A DNA stretch of 64,000 nucleotides from Pollutimonas sp035515055 (GTDB taxonomy: Bacteria > Pseudomonadota > Gammaproteobacteria > Burkholderiales > Burkholderiaceae_B): contig DATJBV010000036.1 in the NCBI GenBank assembly GCA_035515055.1, positions 16,339 to 80,338 of the forward strand, in the 5' to 3' direction. The notes below the pieces were generated by a model. It was not told the origin of the DNA and did no database searches. It saw nothing but the letters and a program-made list of their open reading frames with translations. The first letter of the stretch is position 1; every line of letters begins with the position of its first letter. Below are positions 42,225-50,102 of the stretch, one piece after another. The position numbers and the translations under genes were made by a program.

Positions 42225-44765
42225 TCAGGCCTTGGTGACCTTGACGGCGCATTTCTTGAAGTCGGCTTCCTTGGAGATCGGGCAGGTGGCGTCAAGCGTG
42301 AGCTTGTTTACGAGCCGGTTCTCATCGAAGAAAGGCACAAAGATCAAGCCCTTGGGAGGCTTGTTGCGTCCTCGCGTTTCAAGCTGGGCAATGATCTCGC
42401 CGCGCCGCGATGCAACCTTCACAGCGGCGCCGCGTTGCAGGCCGCGAGCGCTTGCGTCGTCGGGGTGCATGAAGATTTGCGCTTCAGGCACCGAGCGGTG
42501 CAATTCGGGCACGCGACGTGTCATCGAGCCGGTATGCCAGTGCTCCAGAACACGCCCCGTGCACAGCCACAGGTCGTATTCCGCATCCGGCATTTCGGCG
42601 GGATCCTGATAGGGCAAGGCAAAGATCACCGCCTTCCCGTCTTTATGGCCGTAGAATCGTACGCCCTCTCCGGCTTTTACGTAAGGGTCATAGCCCTCGC
42701 GAAAGCGCCACAGGGTTTCCTTGCCGTCGACCACGGGCCAGCGCAGTCCGCGGGCTTTATGGTAAACATCAAACGGCGCCAGATCGTGGCCATGCTCCCG
42801 CCCGAACTGGGCATATTCTTCGAACAATCCCTTTTGTACGTAATACCCCAGCGCCTTGGATTCGCTATTCATGTAGTCGGCGGCGGCATGGGCGTTGACT
42901 GCGGCGACATCCGCCAGCGGATATTTATTGATCACGCCGTTGGCGAACAAGACGTCGTACAAGGTCTTCCCCCTGTATTCGGGCTTCTTCGCAATTAATT
43001 CCTCGGGCCACACTTCCTCGATGGTGAAGCGTTTGGCGAACTCCATGTATTGCCACAGGTCGCTCTTCGCTTCGCCCGGCGCATTCACCTGCTGGCGCCA
43101 GAACTGCGTGCGGCGCTCGGCATTGCCGAAGGCGCCTTCTTTTTCAGCCCACATGGCGGAGGGCAGGATCAGGTCGGCCGACATGGCCGAGACGGTGGGA
43201 TACGCTTCCGCAACGACGATGAAGGTGTCGGGATTACGCCAACCGGGATAAATCTCCTCGTTGATGTTCGGTCCCGCTTGCATGTTGTTCGTCGTGCTGG
43301 TCCAGTAGCATTTGAGCTTGCCGTCCTTCAGCGCGCGGCTTTGCGCCACGGCGTGCAGGCCGATCTTGGCCGGCAGGGTGCCTTCCGGCAACTGCCAGAT
43401 TTTTTCGGAGAACGCCCGATGCGCAGGGTTGCCCACGACCATATCAGCAGGTAGCCGATGCGCGAAGGTACCGACTTCCCGCGCGGTGCCGCAGGCGGAC
43501 GGCTGCCCTGTCAGAGAGAACGGACCATTGCCGGGTTCGCTGATCTTGCCCACTAGAAGGTGGACGTTATAAATCATGTTGTTTACCCACGTGCCGCGCG
43601 TATGCTGGTTAAAGCCCATGGTCCAGAACGACACTACCTTGCGTTTTGGATCGGCATACAGCTCGGCCATGCGTTGCAAGCGCTCCGCGGGCACCCCAGA
43701 TAGCTTGGACACTTTCTCCAACGTGTACTCGGATACAAAGTTCGCGAATTCCTCGAAGGTGCAATCGCGGGCCGCGCCCGAGTCGCCCTTTGGCTTGCCG
43801 TCGGCGCCTGGATAGCCGTTGCTCGTTGCCTTCGCTTCCAGCGGATGGTTGGGGCGCAGCCCGTATCCGATGTCGCCTTCGCCGATCTTGAACTTCACGT
43901 GCGCTTTGACAAATTCGGTATTGACCCGCTTCGTCTGGATAATGTAGTTGCAGATATAGTTGAGAATCGCCAAATCTGTCTGCGGCACGAAGATCATGCC
44001 GTTGTCCGACAACTCGAAGGACCGATGCTCGAACGTCGACAAGACGTGAACTTCGCAACCCGGCTTGGTCAGACGGCGATCCGTGATGCGGCTCCAAAGC
44101 ACCGGGTGCATTTCGGCCATGTTTGAACCCCAGAGCACGAATGCATCGGCGTTCTCGATATCGTCATAGCAACCCATCGGCTCGTCGATACCGAATGTCC
44201 GCATAAAGCCGGCCACGGCGGATGCCATGCAATGCCGCGCATTGGGATCCAGGTTATTGGTACGGAACCCCGCCTTGAACAACTTGACGGCGGCATACCC
44301 TTCCCATACCGTCCACTGCCCCGAACCAAACATACAGACAGAGTCCGGACCATGGGCCTTCATGGCTTCTTTCCACTTCGTGGCCATGATGTCGAACGCG
44401 GCGTCCCACGAAATAGGCTGGAACTCTCCGTTCTTGTCGTAGCGTCCGTCTTTCATGCGCAGCAAAGGCTGTGTCAGGCGATCGGATCCGTACATGATCT
44501 TCGACAGGAAGTATCCCTTGATGCAGTTCAGCCCCCGGTTTACCGGCGAATCGGGATCCCCTTGGCTGGCAACTATGCGCCCTTCCTGGACGCCCACCAG
44601 CACAGAACATCCTGTACCGCAAAAGCGGCAGGGAATTTTGTCCCAATGCACTTTCTGGTCTTTCGCCGACTGCGCCTGCGCCGCCAACGGCACACCCACG
44701 CCGGCCGTGGCCGCCGCGGCGGCGACCGCGTTGGCTTTGATGAAACTGCGTCGATCCATGCTCAT
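42225..44765 (-). CDS. napA: Periplasmic nitrate reductase catalytic subunit NapA
   Basis: NapA reduces nitrate to nitrite with a bis-MGD molybdenum cofactor and one 4Fe-4S cluster. The 846-residue protein has the Tat signal DRRSFIKANAVAAAAATAG. The cluster Cys residues are in CRFCGTGCSVLVG with NRGLNCIKGYFL, and the Mo-ligand Cys is in DPNARHCMASAV. NMAEMHPVLWSRITDRR and later cofactor-binding segments are intact. It lies 1 nt after napD, whose product protects its Tat signal. Confidence 0.97.
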   Translation of the reverse strand: MSMDRRSFIKANAVAAAAATAGVGVPLAAQAQSAKDQKVHWDKIPCRFCGTGCSVLVGVQEGRIVASQGDPDSPVNRGLNCIKGYFLSKIMYGSDRLTQPLLRMKDGRYDKNGEFQPISWDAAFDIMATKWKEAMKAHGPDSVCMFGSGQWTVWEGYAAVKLFKAGFRTNNLDPNARHCMASAVAGFMRTFGIDEPMGCYDDIENADAFVLWGSNMAEMHPVLWSRITDRRLTKPGCEVHVLSTFEHRSFELSDNGMIFVPQTDLAILNYICNYIIQTKRVNTEFVKAHVKFKIGEGDIGYGLRPNHPLEAKATSNGYPGADGKPKGDSGAARDCTFEEFANFVSEYTLEKVSKLSGVPAERLQRMAELYADPKRKVVSFWTMGFNQHTRGTWVNNMIYNVHLLVGKISEPGNGPFSLTGQPSACGTAREVGTFAHRLPADMVVGNPAHRAFSEKIWQLPEGTLPAKIGLHAVAQSRALKDGKLKCYWTSTTNNMQAGPNINEEIYPGWRNPDTFIVVAEAYPTVSAMSADLILPSAMWAEKEGAFGNAERRTQFWRQQVNAPGEAKSDLWQYMEFAKRFTIEEVWPEELIAKKPEYRGKTLYDVLFANGVINKYPLADVAAVNAHAAADYMNSESKALGYYVQKGLFEEYAQFGREHGHDLAPFDVYHKARGLRWPVVDGKETLWRFREGYDPYVKAGEGVRFYGHKDGKAVIFALPYQDPAEMPDAEYDLWLCTGRVLEHWHTGSMTRRVPELHRSVPEAQIFMHPDDASARGLQRGAAVKVASRRGEIIAQLETRGRNKPPKGLIFVPFFDENRLVNKLTLDATCPISKEADFKKCAVKVTKA

Positions 44766-44766
44766 C

Positions 44767-45021
44767 TCATGTCCCTATTAGTTCAAGACCTTGGTCCGTG
44801 TACTCATAAACGAGCGTGGCGCAAAGCACATGCTCAGCCAAACTCACTGCAAGAATCGAATCCGAAACCGAATAGCCGTCGCCATCTTCAATGGTGACAA
44901 TAAGGCTTCCGTTTTCGATATATTCATCGTGTACTTCCACGCCCCGAATCGCGGCGAGTGATTTCCGCAGCACGGGAATATGTTCCCGGTGCGCACGCAC
45001 TAACAAACTAGCTATCTGCAC
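44767..45021 (-). CDS. napD: NapA signal-peptide chaperone NapD
   Basis: The 84-residue protein begins MQIASLLVRAHREHIPVLRK and has the NapD pattern (VEVHDEYIENGSLIVTIEDG). NapD binds the twin-Arg signal of NapA and holds back export until the cofactor is in. It overlaps napF by 14 nt. Confidence 0.92.
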   Translation of the reverse strand: MQIASLLVRAHREHIPVLRKSLAAIRGVEVHDEYIENGSLIVTIEDGDGYSVSDSILAVSLAEHVLCATLVYEYTDQGLELIGT

Positions 45022-45514
45022 TATTCATCTCCAGAGTGATTGCGTCCGTGGGACACGGCGCCACACACGCCCCGCAACCGCTGCACTGAACCGGATCCAC
45101 CAACGGCAGGGCCACGCCGCCCGCTTGCAATTGAAACCTGATGGCTCCTGTATCGCAGGCCTCCGCGCAGATTCGGCACTCCACCTTCTTAAAGGCGACA
45201 CATGCCTGCGCAATACGCGGCATCAGCGCCCATGGCGCCGCGTCCCCGTTGCCCCGGGACAATGCACCAGAGGGACAAGCCTCGACGCACCTACCGCAAA
45301 AAGTGCATTCCCCATCGGTAAATTGAACGACGGGATATCCGCCCTCGGCTATTGCCAGGATCCCGGTCGGACACGTTTCCACACACTCGGCACCACGCCG
45401 GCAAAGATTCAGGAAGTCGCGTTCCGTCCTGGCCCATGGCGGGCGAATAGCATCCGGCCGAGGACCTGATTTCGCCTTGAAGAACTGCCGACGCGCCGAT
45501 GAGAACCCCGCCAT
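45008..45514 (-). CDS. napF: Ferredoxin-type protein NapF with one cluster cysteine missing
   Basis: NapF is a cytoplasmic iron-sulfur protein that takes part in NapA maturation. The 168-residue protein begins MAGFSSARRQFFKAKSGPRP. Clusters 2 and 3 are CTFCGRCVEACP and CSGCGACVAPCP, with a further Cys group CRICAEACD. The first cluster reads C38-R-R-G41-A-E-C44-V-E-T-C48, so the second of the four Cys (CxxCxxCxxxC) is Gly; the codon GGT at 45392-45394 would be TGT by one base change. It is the first gene of nap-ccm, 59 nt downstream of a perfect FNR box. Confidence 0.92.
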   Translation of the reverse strand: MAGFSSARRQFFKAKSGPRPDAIRPPWARTERDFLNLCRRGAECVETCPTGILAIAEGGYPVVQFTDGECTFCGRCVEACPSGALSRGNGDAAPWALMPRIAQACVAFKKVECRICAEACDTGAIRFQLQAGGVALPLVDPVQCSGCGACVAPCPTDAITLEMNSADS

Positions 45515-45554
45515 TCGTCTTATTCTGTTTTATTTAGTTGCCACATTTAAAGCT

Positions 45555-45604
45555 ATTCCCCTACTGGCAGTGTTGATTTATATCAATACAGACAGTAGGG
45601 GAAT
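45555..45604. promoter_or_regulatory. 50-bp concentric dyad enclosing the nap FNR box
   Basis: ATTCCCCTACTG (45555-45566) and CAGTAGGGGAAT (45593-45604) are perfect 12-bp inverted arms. Their centre of symmetry (45579.5) is exactly that of the FNR box at 45573-45586. In all, about 21 of 25 symmetric pairs match. The outer arms do not resemble NarL/NarP heptamers that I recognise, so they may bind another dimeric regulator or form a cruciform. Confidence 0.7.
45573..45586. promoter_or_regulatory. FNR box upstream of napF
   Basis: TTGATTTATATCAA matches the FNR/ANR/DNR consensus TTGAT-N4-ATCAA perfectly. Its centre is 65 bp before the napF ATG, which suits activation from about -41.5 with a leader of some 24 nt. 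Induction of nap-ccm at low oxygen is the expected outcome. Confidence 0.85.
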
Positions 45605-45663
45605 TATGAGGGTACGAAGGAGAGGTCGGCACGCAACACTCCGCAAGCGCGGAGAGCGCAATG

Positions 45664-45697
45664 AATAAACCCGCAGGCCGAAAGCCGGCGTGCGGGT
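45664..45697 (-). terminator. Probable terminator downstream of the class I aminotransferase gene
   Basis: Read leftward, ACCCGCA and TGCGGGT give a 7-bp stem enclosing a shorter GGC/GCC stem with an asymmetric bulge, followed by TTTATTC. It lies 44 nt after the aminotransferase stop and before the nap promoter. A second small GC hairpin (GGGCCCGAAAGGGCC-type) lies closer to the stop. Together they separate the two transcripts. Confidence 0.55.
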
Positions 45698-45740
45698 CTA
45701 GTTGGGGAGGTGACGCGCGGGCCCGAAAGGGCCTGGCAAC

Positions 45741-46931
45741 CTACAGCAAGCTGGCCAGGATAGCGATGCCTTCCCTGATCTTGGCTTCGGAAACAGTCAC
45801 GAAGCTAAGGCGCAGTGTATTGACTTGAGGCTCAACGCCAGCGAAGAAAGGCGCGCCTGGCACGAACGCCACGTTCCGTTCGATGGCCCGGGCAAGGAGT
45901 TCGGTGGCATCGATATGGGCCGGCAAGGTAACCCAAATGAACATTCCGCCTTCCGGCCTCGTCCAGGTAACCGTGGATGGGAAGTGCGTGTCCATGGCGT
46001 CGAGCATGAAGCCGCATTGCTTCTTGTACAACTCGCGGACCATGGGCAAGTGCGTTGTAAGAAACCCATCTTTAATGGTTTCGTAGACGGCCATTTGCGT
46101 AACACTGGCGGTATGCAGGTCGGTAGCCTGCTTGATCTGAACCAGCTTGGAAATAATAGGCTTTGGCGCAACGATATAGCCCAATCGCAGCCCTGGCGCC
46201 AGCACTTTCGAAAAGGTGCCCAGGCGTATTACTGTGGCGCCGGCGGCACGGCCTAAACCAAGCAAGCCCGGCAAAGCCTCGCCCGCATAGCGCAGTTCGC
46301 CATAGGGGTCGTCTTCAATAATGGGGATCTGCAAGGCTGCACAACGTTCCACCAGCGCCTGGCGACGTCGCAAATCCAGCGTGAGTCCGGTGGGATTCTG
46401 GAAGTTGGGCAAGGCATAGATGAAACGGGCGCCAGCGGCGAGCTTGTCAGTAAGGGCTTCGGGAATCAACCCGCCCGCGTCAGTGGGGACAGCCTGGTAA
46501 CGCGGCTCGAATAGCGAAAACGATTGCAGGGCGCCAAGATAGCTAGGCGCTTCGACCAGCACCTTGCTGCCTGGATCGATGAAAAGCTTGCCGAGCATGT
46601 CGAGGGCCTGCTGCGAACCGGAAACAATCAACACTTCGTCGGGCGACACATCGGCGGCACCTACCCGCTTCAAGTCTTCCGCCACCCACGCGCGCAAGGG
46701 CGCGTACCCTTCCGTGGGACCATACTGAAGCGCCGCGCGGCCATTGCTCTGCAACACGTGATCGAACGCATTATTGATGACGTCGACCGGGAAGCCGCCG
46801 GGCGCGGGCAATCCGCCGGCAAACGATATGACCTCGGGACGTTCAGTGACTTTCAGAATCTCTCGGATCGTAGAACTGGTCAGTTGCCGCGCGCGTTGCG
46901 AAAAAGTATAAGGAAGTGAGTACGAGTCCAT
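45741..46931 (-). CDS. PLP-dependent class I/II aminotransferase (2-aminoadipate transaminase-like)
   Basis: The 396-residue protein belongs to the MocR/LysN-type branch of fold type I aminotransferases, without a DNA-binding domain. It has EVISFAGGLPAPGGFPVDVI near the start, IIEDDPYGELRYAGEALPGL (cofactor Asp/Tyr), the PLP-Lys region RLGTFSKVLAPGLRLGYIVA, and the C-terminal NTLRLSFVTVSEAKIREGIA with substrate Arg. It acts on an amino acid such as 2-aminoadipate, a branched-chain or an aromatic one; which is unknown. The ATG at 46931 is preferred to a TTG ten codons earlier. Confidence 0.9.
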   Translation of the reverse strand: MDSYSLPYTFSQRARQLTSSTIREILKVTERPEVISFAGGLPAPGGFPVDVINNAFDHVLQSNGRAALQYGPTEGYAPLRAWVAEDLKRVGAADVSPDEVLIVSGSQQALDMLGKLFIDPGSKVLVEAPSYLGALQSFSLFEPRYQAVPTDAGGLIPEALTDKLAAGARFIYALPNFQNPTGLTLDLRRRQALVERCAALQIPIIEDDPYGELRYAGEALPGLLGLGRAAGATVIRLGTFSKVLAPGLRLGYIVAPKPIISKLVQIKQATDLHTASVTQMAVYETIKDGFLTTHLPMVRELYKKQCGFMLDAMDTHFPSTVTWTRPEGGMFIWVTLPAHIDATELLARAIERNVAFVPGAPFFAGVEPQVNTLRLSFVTVSEAKIREGIAILASLL

Positions 46932-46978
46932 GGTTCTGAAAGTTTTCCCGTTAAAGAACAAAATGCCAATCGCATAGA

Positions 46979-47140
46979 TTACCGCAACTTAGTTGAAGCG
47001 TCAGCGGACTGGGCGTCGGCGCCTGCCGTGTCCTTCCGCCTGTCGCGTTTGACGATGCGCAGTAACCACCAAAACAACGAAGCGGAGCACAGCAGGCCCA
47101 CACCGAACAACGCTACCACGATCCATTCGCCTGCCGTCAT
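46979..47140 (-). CDS. Small hypothetical single-helix membrane protein (53 aa)
   Basis: This short ORF reads MTAGEWIVVALFGVGLLCSA, then SLFWWLLRIVKRDRRK and a polar tail ending STKLR. One membrane helix of about 22 residues is followed by a strongly basic stretch, so the tail should lie in the cytoplasm. It fills the gap between the two aminotransferase genes on the same strand, 47 nt before one and 27 nt after the other. The ribosome binding site is weak. I do not recognise a family; coding is supported by the amphipathic layout and position only. Confidence 0.5.
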   Translation of the reverse strand: MTAGEWIVVALFGVGLLCSASLFWWLLRIVKRDRRKDTAGADAQSADASTKLR

Positions 47141-47167
47141 AACTATCTACCTTATATAGCGGCGCGT

Positions 47168-48367
47168 CTACGCGCCACCCAGCACGCTGGCCATGGCATC
47201 GGTGAAATAGCCGATATTGTGTGTATTGAGCCCGGGCACGCTGATGCGGCCCGAATCGATGATGTAGACACCGTGCTGCTGACGCAAGGCGATCAACTGC
47301 GGCTGCGACAGTCCCGTGTAAGTGAACATGCCTCGCTGCCTGACGAAATAGCTGGAGTCGTAGCCGGGCAGCTTGGCCGTCAATTGGCTGTGAGCCTGCT
47401 GGCGCATGGCGGCAATACGGGTGCGCATGCCTGCGACCTCATCCGCCCACTGAGCCCGCAGTAGCGGGGTATTCAATACATCGGAGGCAATGCAGCCGCC
47501 GTGCGCCGGCGGACTGGAGTAGCTTCTGCGCACTACGGCCTTCAGTTGCCCCAGCACCCCGTCGGCCTCGTCGGCCGACGCGCATACGACGGATAGACCG
47601 CCGCAACGTTCGCCGTAGAACGACAGGTTCTTCGAGAATGAATTGGCGACAAGAAAGACCAACCCCGCATCGGCCATGGCCCTGATGGCGTAGGCGTCAT
47701 CGTCCAGGCCGGAGCCGAACCCTTGGTACGCAATATCGAGGAAGGGGATCAGGTCGCGCTGTACCAATACCGGGATGAGCCTGTTCCACTGCTCTTGCGA
47801 GAGATCGACGCCAGTGGGGTTATGGCAGCATGGATGGAGCAAGACAAAGCTCTTGGCGGGGAGCGCGGCGATGTCGGCGATCATTTGCTCGAAGTTCAAC
47901 GCCTTGGTTTCGGGGTCGTAATAGGCATAACTGTGTGTTGGTATGCCCGCGCCGCGAAAAATGGAATGGTGATTATCCCAGGCGGGATCGCTGATCCACA
48001 TGGCGCTATCCGGGTATGCGGAATGCAGGAAATCCGCGCCCACTTTGAGCCCGCCCGTCCCGCCCAGTGTCTGGATGGTGGCCACTCGGCCTGTCTTCAG
48101 GCAGGGATGGTCAGGGCCGAAGAGCAGGTTCTGCACGGCTTGGCGATAAGACGCCAGGCCTTCCATGGGCAAATACGACCGGGGTGTAGCCGTTTGCGCA
48201 CGGTTCACTTCCGCCGCACGCACCGACGAGAGCACCGGAATGTGGCCGTCGTCGTCGTAATACAGGCCGATAGTGAGGTTTACTTTTTTTGCGTGCTTGT
48301 CTTGATGAAAGGCCTCGTTCAGCCCAAAAATCGGATCGCCGGCGTACTTTTCCAGATGCTCGAACAT
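47168..48367 (-). CDS. tyrB: Aromatic amino acid aminotransferase (aspartate/tyrosine aminotransferase family)
   Basis: The 399-residue protein has the AspC/TyrB plan: MFEHLEKYAGDPIFGLNEAF at the start, YLPMEGLASYRQAVQNLLFG, and LLHPCCHNPTGVDLSQEQWN. The PLP-Lys segment VANSFSKNLSFYGERCGGLS and, near the end, GRISVPGLNTHNIGYF with the substrate Arg follow. It interconverts aromatic amino acids (and aspartate or leucine) with their keto acids. Its promoter faces the 2OG oxygenase gene. Confidence 0.92.
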   Translation of the reverse strand: MFEHLEKYAGDPIFGLNEAFHQDKHAKKVNLTIGLYYDDDGHIPVLSSVRAAEVNRAQTATPRSYLPMEGLASYRQAVQNLLFGPDHPCLKTGRVATIQTLGGTGGLKVGADFLHSAYPDSAMWISDPAWDNHHSIFRGAGIPTHSYAYYDPETKALNFEQMIADIAALPAKSFVLLHPCCHNPTGVDLSQEQWNRLIPVLVQRDLIPFLDIAYQGFGSGLDDDAYAIRAMADAGLVFLVANSFSKNLSFYGERCGGLSVVCASADEADGVLGQLKAVVRRSYSSPPAHGGCIASDVLNTPLLRAQWADEVAGMRTRIAAMRQQAHSQLTAKLPGYDSSYFVRQRGMFTYTGLSQPQLIALRQQHGVYIIDSGRISVPGLNTHNIGYFTDAMASVLGGA

Positions 48368-48491
48368 GTAGGATGTCTCGGTTGTGTCTTAAGAATAATT
48401 GAGAAAAAATGCCAATAGTGGCGGTCGTTTCGCCCGTTCGCTATACAATTGCCAACCGCTTTTTCCGTCCATTATAAAGATTCAAAATTCC

Positions 48492-49112
48492 ATGCACTCC
48501 TTAGAGATGCTATTTCAGAATCTGGAGGAGCAAGGCTGGGCTGTGTCTGACGACCTGCTGCCTCAAGGCTTGGACCACGCGCTATATCAGCAGGCGCGGG
48601 AATATTGGCTAACAGGCCGATTCCACGACGCCCGCATCGGTCGGGGGCTAACCGATCAGCGCAACGCGCCCGTGCGGGGCGATTCCATCTGCTGGCTCGA
48701 GAGCGACGCGCCGGAACCGGCAGTACAGGCGTTCCTGGCCTGGACCGATACCCTGCGGCAACAGCTGAACCGGCACTTCTTTCTTGGCCTGAACCGGGCG
48801 GAGCTTCATTTTGCGCGATACGAGCCGGGCCGCGGGTATAAAAAACATATCGACCAGCATCAAGGCCAGGATTGTCGCAGGATATCGTTGGTGGCATACC
48901 TGAATCCCGATTGGCAAGAGCCCGACGGCGGACAGCTATGCCTGTATGGCCCGGCACACAATGGCATCGAGACGAAGCGGATATTGCCATGTGCGGGACG
49001 CGTCGTGATCTTTCGCAGCGAACATGTCCCGCACGAGGTACTGCCTAGCACCCGCAATCGGTGGAGCGTGACCGGCTGGTTTCGTGCCGATACGTATCCG
49101 TTAGGACTTTAG
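48492..49112 (+). CDS. 2OG-Fe(II) oxygenase
   Basis: The 206-residue protein has a prolyl-4-hydroxylase-type double-stranded beta-helix. Iron ligands fit YKKHIDQHQGQ (HxD) and VIFRSEHVPHEVLPSTRNRW (distal His), with the 2-oxoglutarate Arg in RNRWSVTGWFR. LVAYLNPDWQEPDGGQLCLY is the conserved core strand. The substrate is unknown; the small soluble form recalls enzymes that hydroxylate protein side chains. Its end overlaps the dienelactone hydrolase gene (opposite strand) by 12 nt. Confidence 0.87.
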   Translation: MHSLEMLFQNLEEQGWAVSDDLLPQGLDHALYQQAREYWLTGRFHDARIGRGLTDQRNAPVRGDSICWLESDAPEPAVQAFLAWTDTLRQQLNRHFFLGLNRAELHFARYEPGRGYKKHIDQHQGQDCRRISLVAYLNPDWQEPDGGQLCLYGPAHNGIETKRILPCAGRVVIFRSEHVPHEVLPSTRNRWSVTGWFRADTYPLGL

Positions 49113-49985
49113 ACGGGCGTTGAACCACTCCAATGCGCGTTGCCAGCCGTCTTTCGCGTCATCGGCCCGGTAACTCGGACGGTAATCGGAATGAAAGGCA
49201 TGGCCGGCCTCTGGGTAGACGATGAACCTCGAGGCTTTGGCGGCGTCGTTCCCAGCCGCCAAAGCCGATTCCATGGCGTCGATGGATTCTTGCGTAATGC
49301 CGGCATCCTTGCCGCCGTATAAGCCAAGGACGGGGCCATTGAGTTCGGCAGCGACATCGATCGGATGCTTGGGATGAAGACTGTCTGCCTCGCCCTGCAG
49401 CCGGCCGTACCAGGCCACCCCCGCTTTCATCTTCGGATTGTGAGCCGTATAAAGCCATGCGATGCGTCCACCCCAGCAAAATCCGGTAATGCCCGCGCGT
49501 TCGACGTTGCCGCCATTTTTCGCCGCCCACGCCAGCGCGGCGTCGAGATCGCCTAGCACCTGCTCGTCTGGAACCTTGCCGACAACTTCGCTCATGAGGC
49601 GGCTGACTTCCGTATAGCGCGAGGGGTCGCCCTGCCTTGAATACAATTCAGGGGCAATCGCCATATAGCCTTGCTTGGCCAGTCGCCGACACACGTCCTT
49701 GATATATTCGTGCACGCCGAATATTTCGTGGACCACGAGAATGACCGGGACGGTGGTCTTGCCTTCCGGCGCCGCCCGATAGGCGGGAATATTGCCTTCC
49801 TTGACCGGGATTTTCACTTCGCCGGCCATCAGGCCGTCATCATCGGTCTTGACGACGCTTTGCGCCATGACGGGGCCGGCGGCCAAAGCGAAACCGCCAG
49901 CCAGGGACGTGGCGATGAATCCGCGCCTGTCCAGCGTTAAAGGCGGCAGCATACTATCCACGTCGGCATCTGGCACACGAGTCAT
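49101..49985 (-). CDS. Secreted dienelactone hydrolase family protein (Tat signal)
   Basis: The 294-residue protein has a twin-Arg leader (LDRRGFIATSLAGGFALAAG) and a DLH-type alpha/beta hydrolase. The nucleophile Cys is in AGITGFCWGGRIAW, the Asp in LGLYGGKDAGITQ and the His in YPEAGHAFHSDYR. Cytoplasmic DLH enzymes open the lactone in chlorocatechol breakdown; periplasmic ones with a Tat signal are common in Burkholderiales and their substrates are unknown. Isolated gene. Confidence 0.88.
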   Translation of the reverse strand: MTRVPDADVDSMLPPLTLDRRGFIATSLAGGFALAAGPVMAQSVVKTDDDGLMAGEVKIPVKEGNIPAYRAAPEGKTTVPVILVVHEIFGVHEYIKDVCRRLAKQGYMAIAPELYSRQGDPSRYTEVSRLMSEVVGKVPDEQVLGDLDAALAWAAKNGGNVERAGITGFCWGGRIAWLYTAHNPKMKAGVAWYGRLQGEADSLHPKHPIDVAAELNGPVLGLYGGKDAGITQESIDAMESALAAGNDAAKASRFIVYPEAGHAFHSDYRPSYRADDAKDGWQRALEWFNARLKS

Positions 49986-50102
49986 GATGATCCTTCTTCA
50001 AATAAGAATGGCGGGGCCGCGATCGAGTAGCGGCCAGGTTCATCATTATTGGTCCCTCCGCCACGGGTTTCAACCCGCCAGGTGGAGAACTGTGTAACAA
50101 CG

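Noticed and set aside
45605..45668. Possible napE or leader peptide near the nap promoter (+ strand ATG at about 45605)
   Set aside because: Short, Arg-rich, wrong strand for nap and without a membrane helix; it lies over the dyad and terminator region.
50064..50077. Small CGGGTT/AACCCG hairpin after cphA as a terminator
   Set aside because: Only 6 bp with a 2-nt loop and no T-run; not strong enough to call.
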